Source: Tenacibaculum sp. MAR_2010_89 (GTDB lineage: Bacteria; Bacteroidota; Bacteroidia; Flavobacteriales; Flavobacteriaceae). From it: 64,000 nt of DNA. The stretch is from the NCBI RefSeq assembly GCF_900105985.1, contig NZ_FNUB01000005.1, positions 1,116,001 through 1,180,000 of the forward strand, read 5' to 3'. Of this stretch, positions 62,928 through 64,000 are shown piece after piece. A program made the translations under genes and the position numbers. Within the stretch, counting starts at the first letter, position 1, and every line of letters starts with the position of its first letter. Under the pieces are notes generated by a model. The model saw nothing but the letters and a program-made list of their open reading frames with translations. It did no database searches and was not told where the DNA came from.

Positions 62928-64000
62928 TTATTTCTGTCTAAAATAGATACTTATAGGAACACCTGTATAGTTATAATGTTCACGTAATTGATTTTCTATA
63001 TAACGTCTATATGGATCTCTAATATATTGAGGTAAATTAGCAAAGAAGGCAAATTGGGGAGTATGCGTAGGTAACTGCATACAGTATTTAATTTTGATAT
63101 ATTTACCTTTAGTTGCTGGTGGTGGATTATGTTGTATAATTTCTAGCATAGTTTCATTTAACTTACTAGTTTGAATACGACGTTTTCTGTTTTCAAATAC
63201 TTCAACAGCAGTTTCAATAGCTTTGAATATACGTTGTTTTGTAAGTACAGAAGTAAATACAATTGGTACATCAGTAAAAGGAGCTATTTTTTTACGTATC
63301 TGCGCTTCAAAATCACGCATAGTATTGGTTTGTTTTTCAACTAAATCCCATTTATTAACTAGAATAACAACTCCTTTTCTGTTTTTCTCAGCTAACCAAA
63401 ATATTTTTTCATCTTGACCTTCAAAATCTCTTGTTGCATCAATTACTAGAACAGCAACATCACAATGTTCAATTGCTCTTACAGCTCTCATTACGGAATA
63501 GAACTCTAAATCTTCTTTAACTTTTGATTTTTTTCTAATTCCAGCTGTATCTACTAAATTGAATTCAAAACCAAATCTATTATATTTTGTATCTATAGAA
63601 TCTCTAGTTGTACCAGCAATATTGGTAACAATGTTTCTGTCTTCTCCAATTAAAGCATTGATAAAAGATGATTTTCCAGCATTAGGTCTTCCAACTATAG
63701 CAAAACGAGGTAGTTCACTTTCTTCTTCTTCTTGATCTGGTTCAGGAATAGCCTCAACTACAGCATCTAATAATTCTCCAGTACCACTACCATTTATAGA
63801 AGATATAGTATAATAATCACCTAATCCAAGATTGTAAAACTCTACAGCATCAGCATCTCTCATGGCGTTATCTACCTTGTTTACAGCCATAAAAAGAGGC
63901 TTTTTAACTTGGCGTAATATTTTAGCTACAGCATCATCCATAGGAGTAATTCCTTGCTCTACATCTACCACAAATACTATAATATCAGCTTCATCAATAG
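62928..64000 (-). CDS. der: ribosome biogenesis GTPase Der, N-terminus cut by window edge
   Basis: Der (EngA) has two tandem GTPase domains and a KH-like end and assembles the 50S subunit. The window contains the last part of GTPase 1 ([16 protein letters not shown] and NKVDN), all of GTPase 2 ([28 protein letters not shown]) and the C-terminal KH domain ending in [20 protein letters not shown]. The frame is open to the window edge, so the Met at 63971 is internal. Confidence 0.95.
   Translation of the reverse strand, partial: IDEADIIVFVVDVEQGITPMDDAVAKILRQVKKPLFMAVNKVDNAMRDADAVEFYNLGLGDYYTISSINGSGTGELLDAVVEAIPEPDQEEEESELPRFAIVGRPNAGKSSFINALIGEDRNIVTNIAGTTRDSIDTKYNRFGFEFNLVDTAGIRKKSKVKEDLEFYSVMRAVRAIEHCDVAVLVIDATRDFEGQDEKIFWLAEKNRKGVVILVNKWDLVEKQTNTMRDFEAQIRKKIAPFTDVPIVFTSVLTKQRIFKAIETAVEVFENRKRRIQTSKLNETMLEIIQHNPPPATKGKYIKIKYCMQLPTHTPQFAFFANLPQYIRDPYRRYIENQLREHYNYTGVPISIYFRQK

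Overview
This AT-rich window has short intergenic gaps, and its few convincing promoters are of the Bacteroidetes type (TTG or TTTG, 19-21 bases, TAnnTTTG), with little sign of Shine-Dalgarno sequences. Together with CarboxypepD-type TonB-dependent receptors, an ExbB/ExbD operon with two ExbD genes, a GSCFA protein, long-form aromatic amino acid hydroxylase and many lipoproteins, this points to a marine member of Flavobacteriaceae (Tenacibaculum/Polaribacter-like; the genus is a guess).

Layout. 1-9.4 kb: a truncated TonB-dependent receptor, a zinc peptidase, L-asparaginase, an exbB-x-exbD-exbD operon, an outer-membrane barrel, a PAP2-like membrane protein and rpoN. 9.5-17.8 kb: translation and envelope core (asnS, an RND/MMPL exporter, frr, pyrH, tsf, rpsB, rpsI, rplM). 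17.8-25.5 kb: an LTA-synthase-family sulfatase, an OmpA-like lipoprotein, apbE, a methyltransferase, map, a thioredoxin-like lipoprotein and gpmI. 25.8-29.2 kb: one large standalone SMEK-NACHT NTPase, the best antiviral-defence candidate. 29.3-39.4 kb: M48 peptidase, aromatic amino acid hydroxylase, rhodanese, GSCFA protein, alaS, an M23 peptidase with a MerR regulator, and LemA with two TPM proteins. 39.5-49.5 kb: a subclass B1 metallo-beta-lactamase, a phosphoesterase/outer-membrane-barrel fusion, MobA-like and XdhC proteins, SelO. 49.6-53.3 kb: two unknown small proteins and a TPR histidine kinase with a LytTR regulator. 53.3-56.2 kb: a probable six-gene operon msrB-msrA-grx-x-y-cREC in which three genes are frameshifted as written. 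56.3-64 kb: an HD-PycTM protein, a GAF protein, a second TonB-dependent receptor and a truncated der.

The main points are (i) the SMEK-NACHT protein, an NLR-like STAND ATPase with a nuclease-like N-terminus lying alone between housekeeping genes; (ii) the HD-PycTM fusion, which resembles a Pycsar effector but has no cyclase beside it; (iii) the msrB-to-cREC operon, whose middle genes only become visible once single-base frameshifts are allowed for; and (iv) a one-base loss in pyrH, normally essential, which suggests that at least some frameshifts are sequence errors. No rRNA, tRNA, CRISPR array, insertion sequence or prophage was seen.
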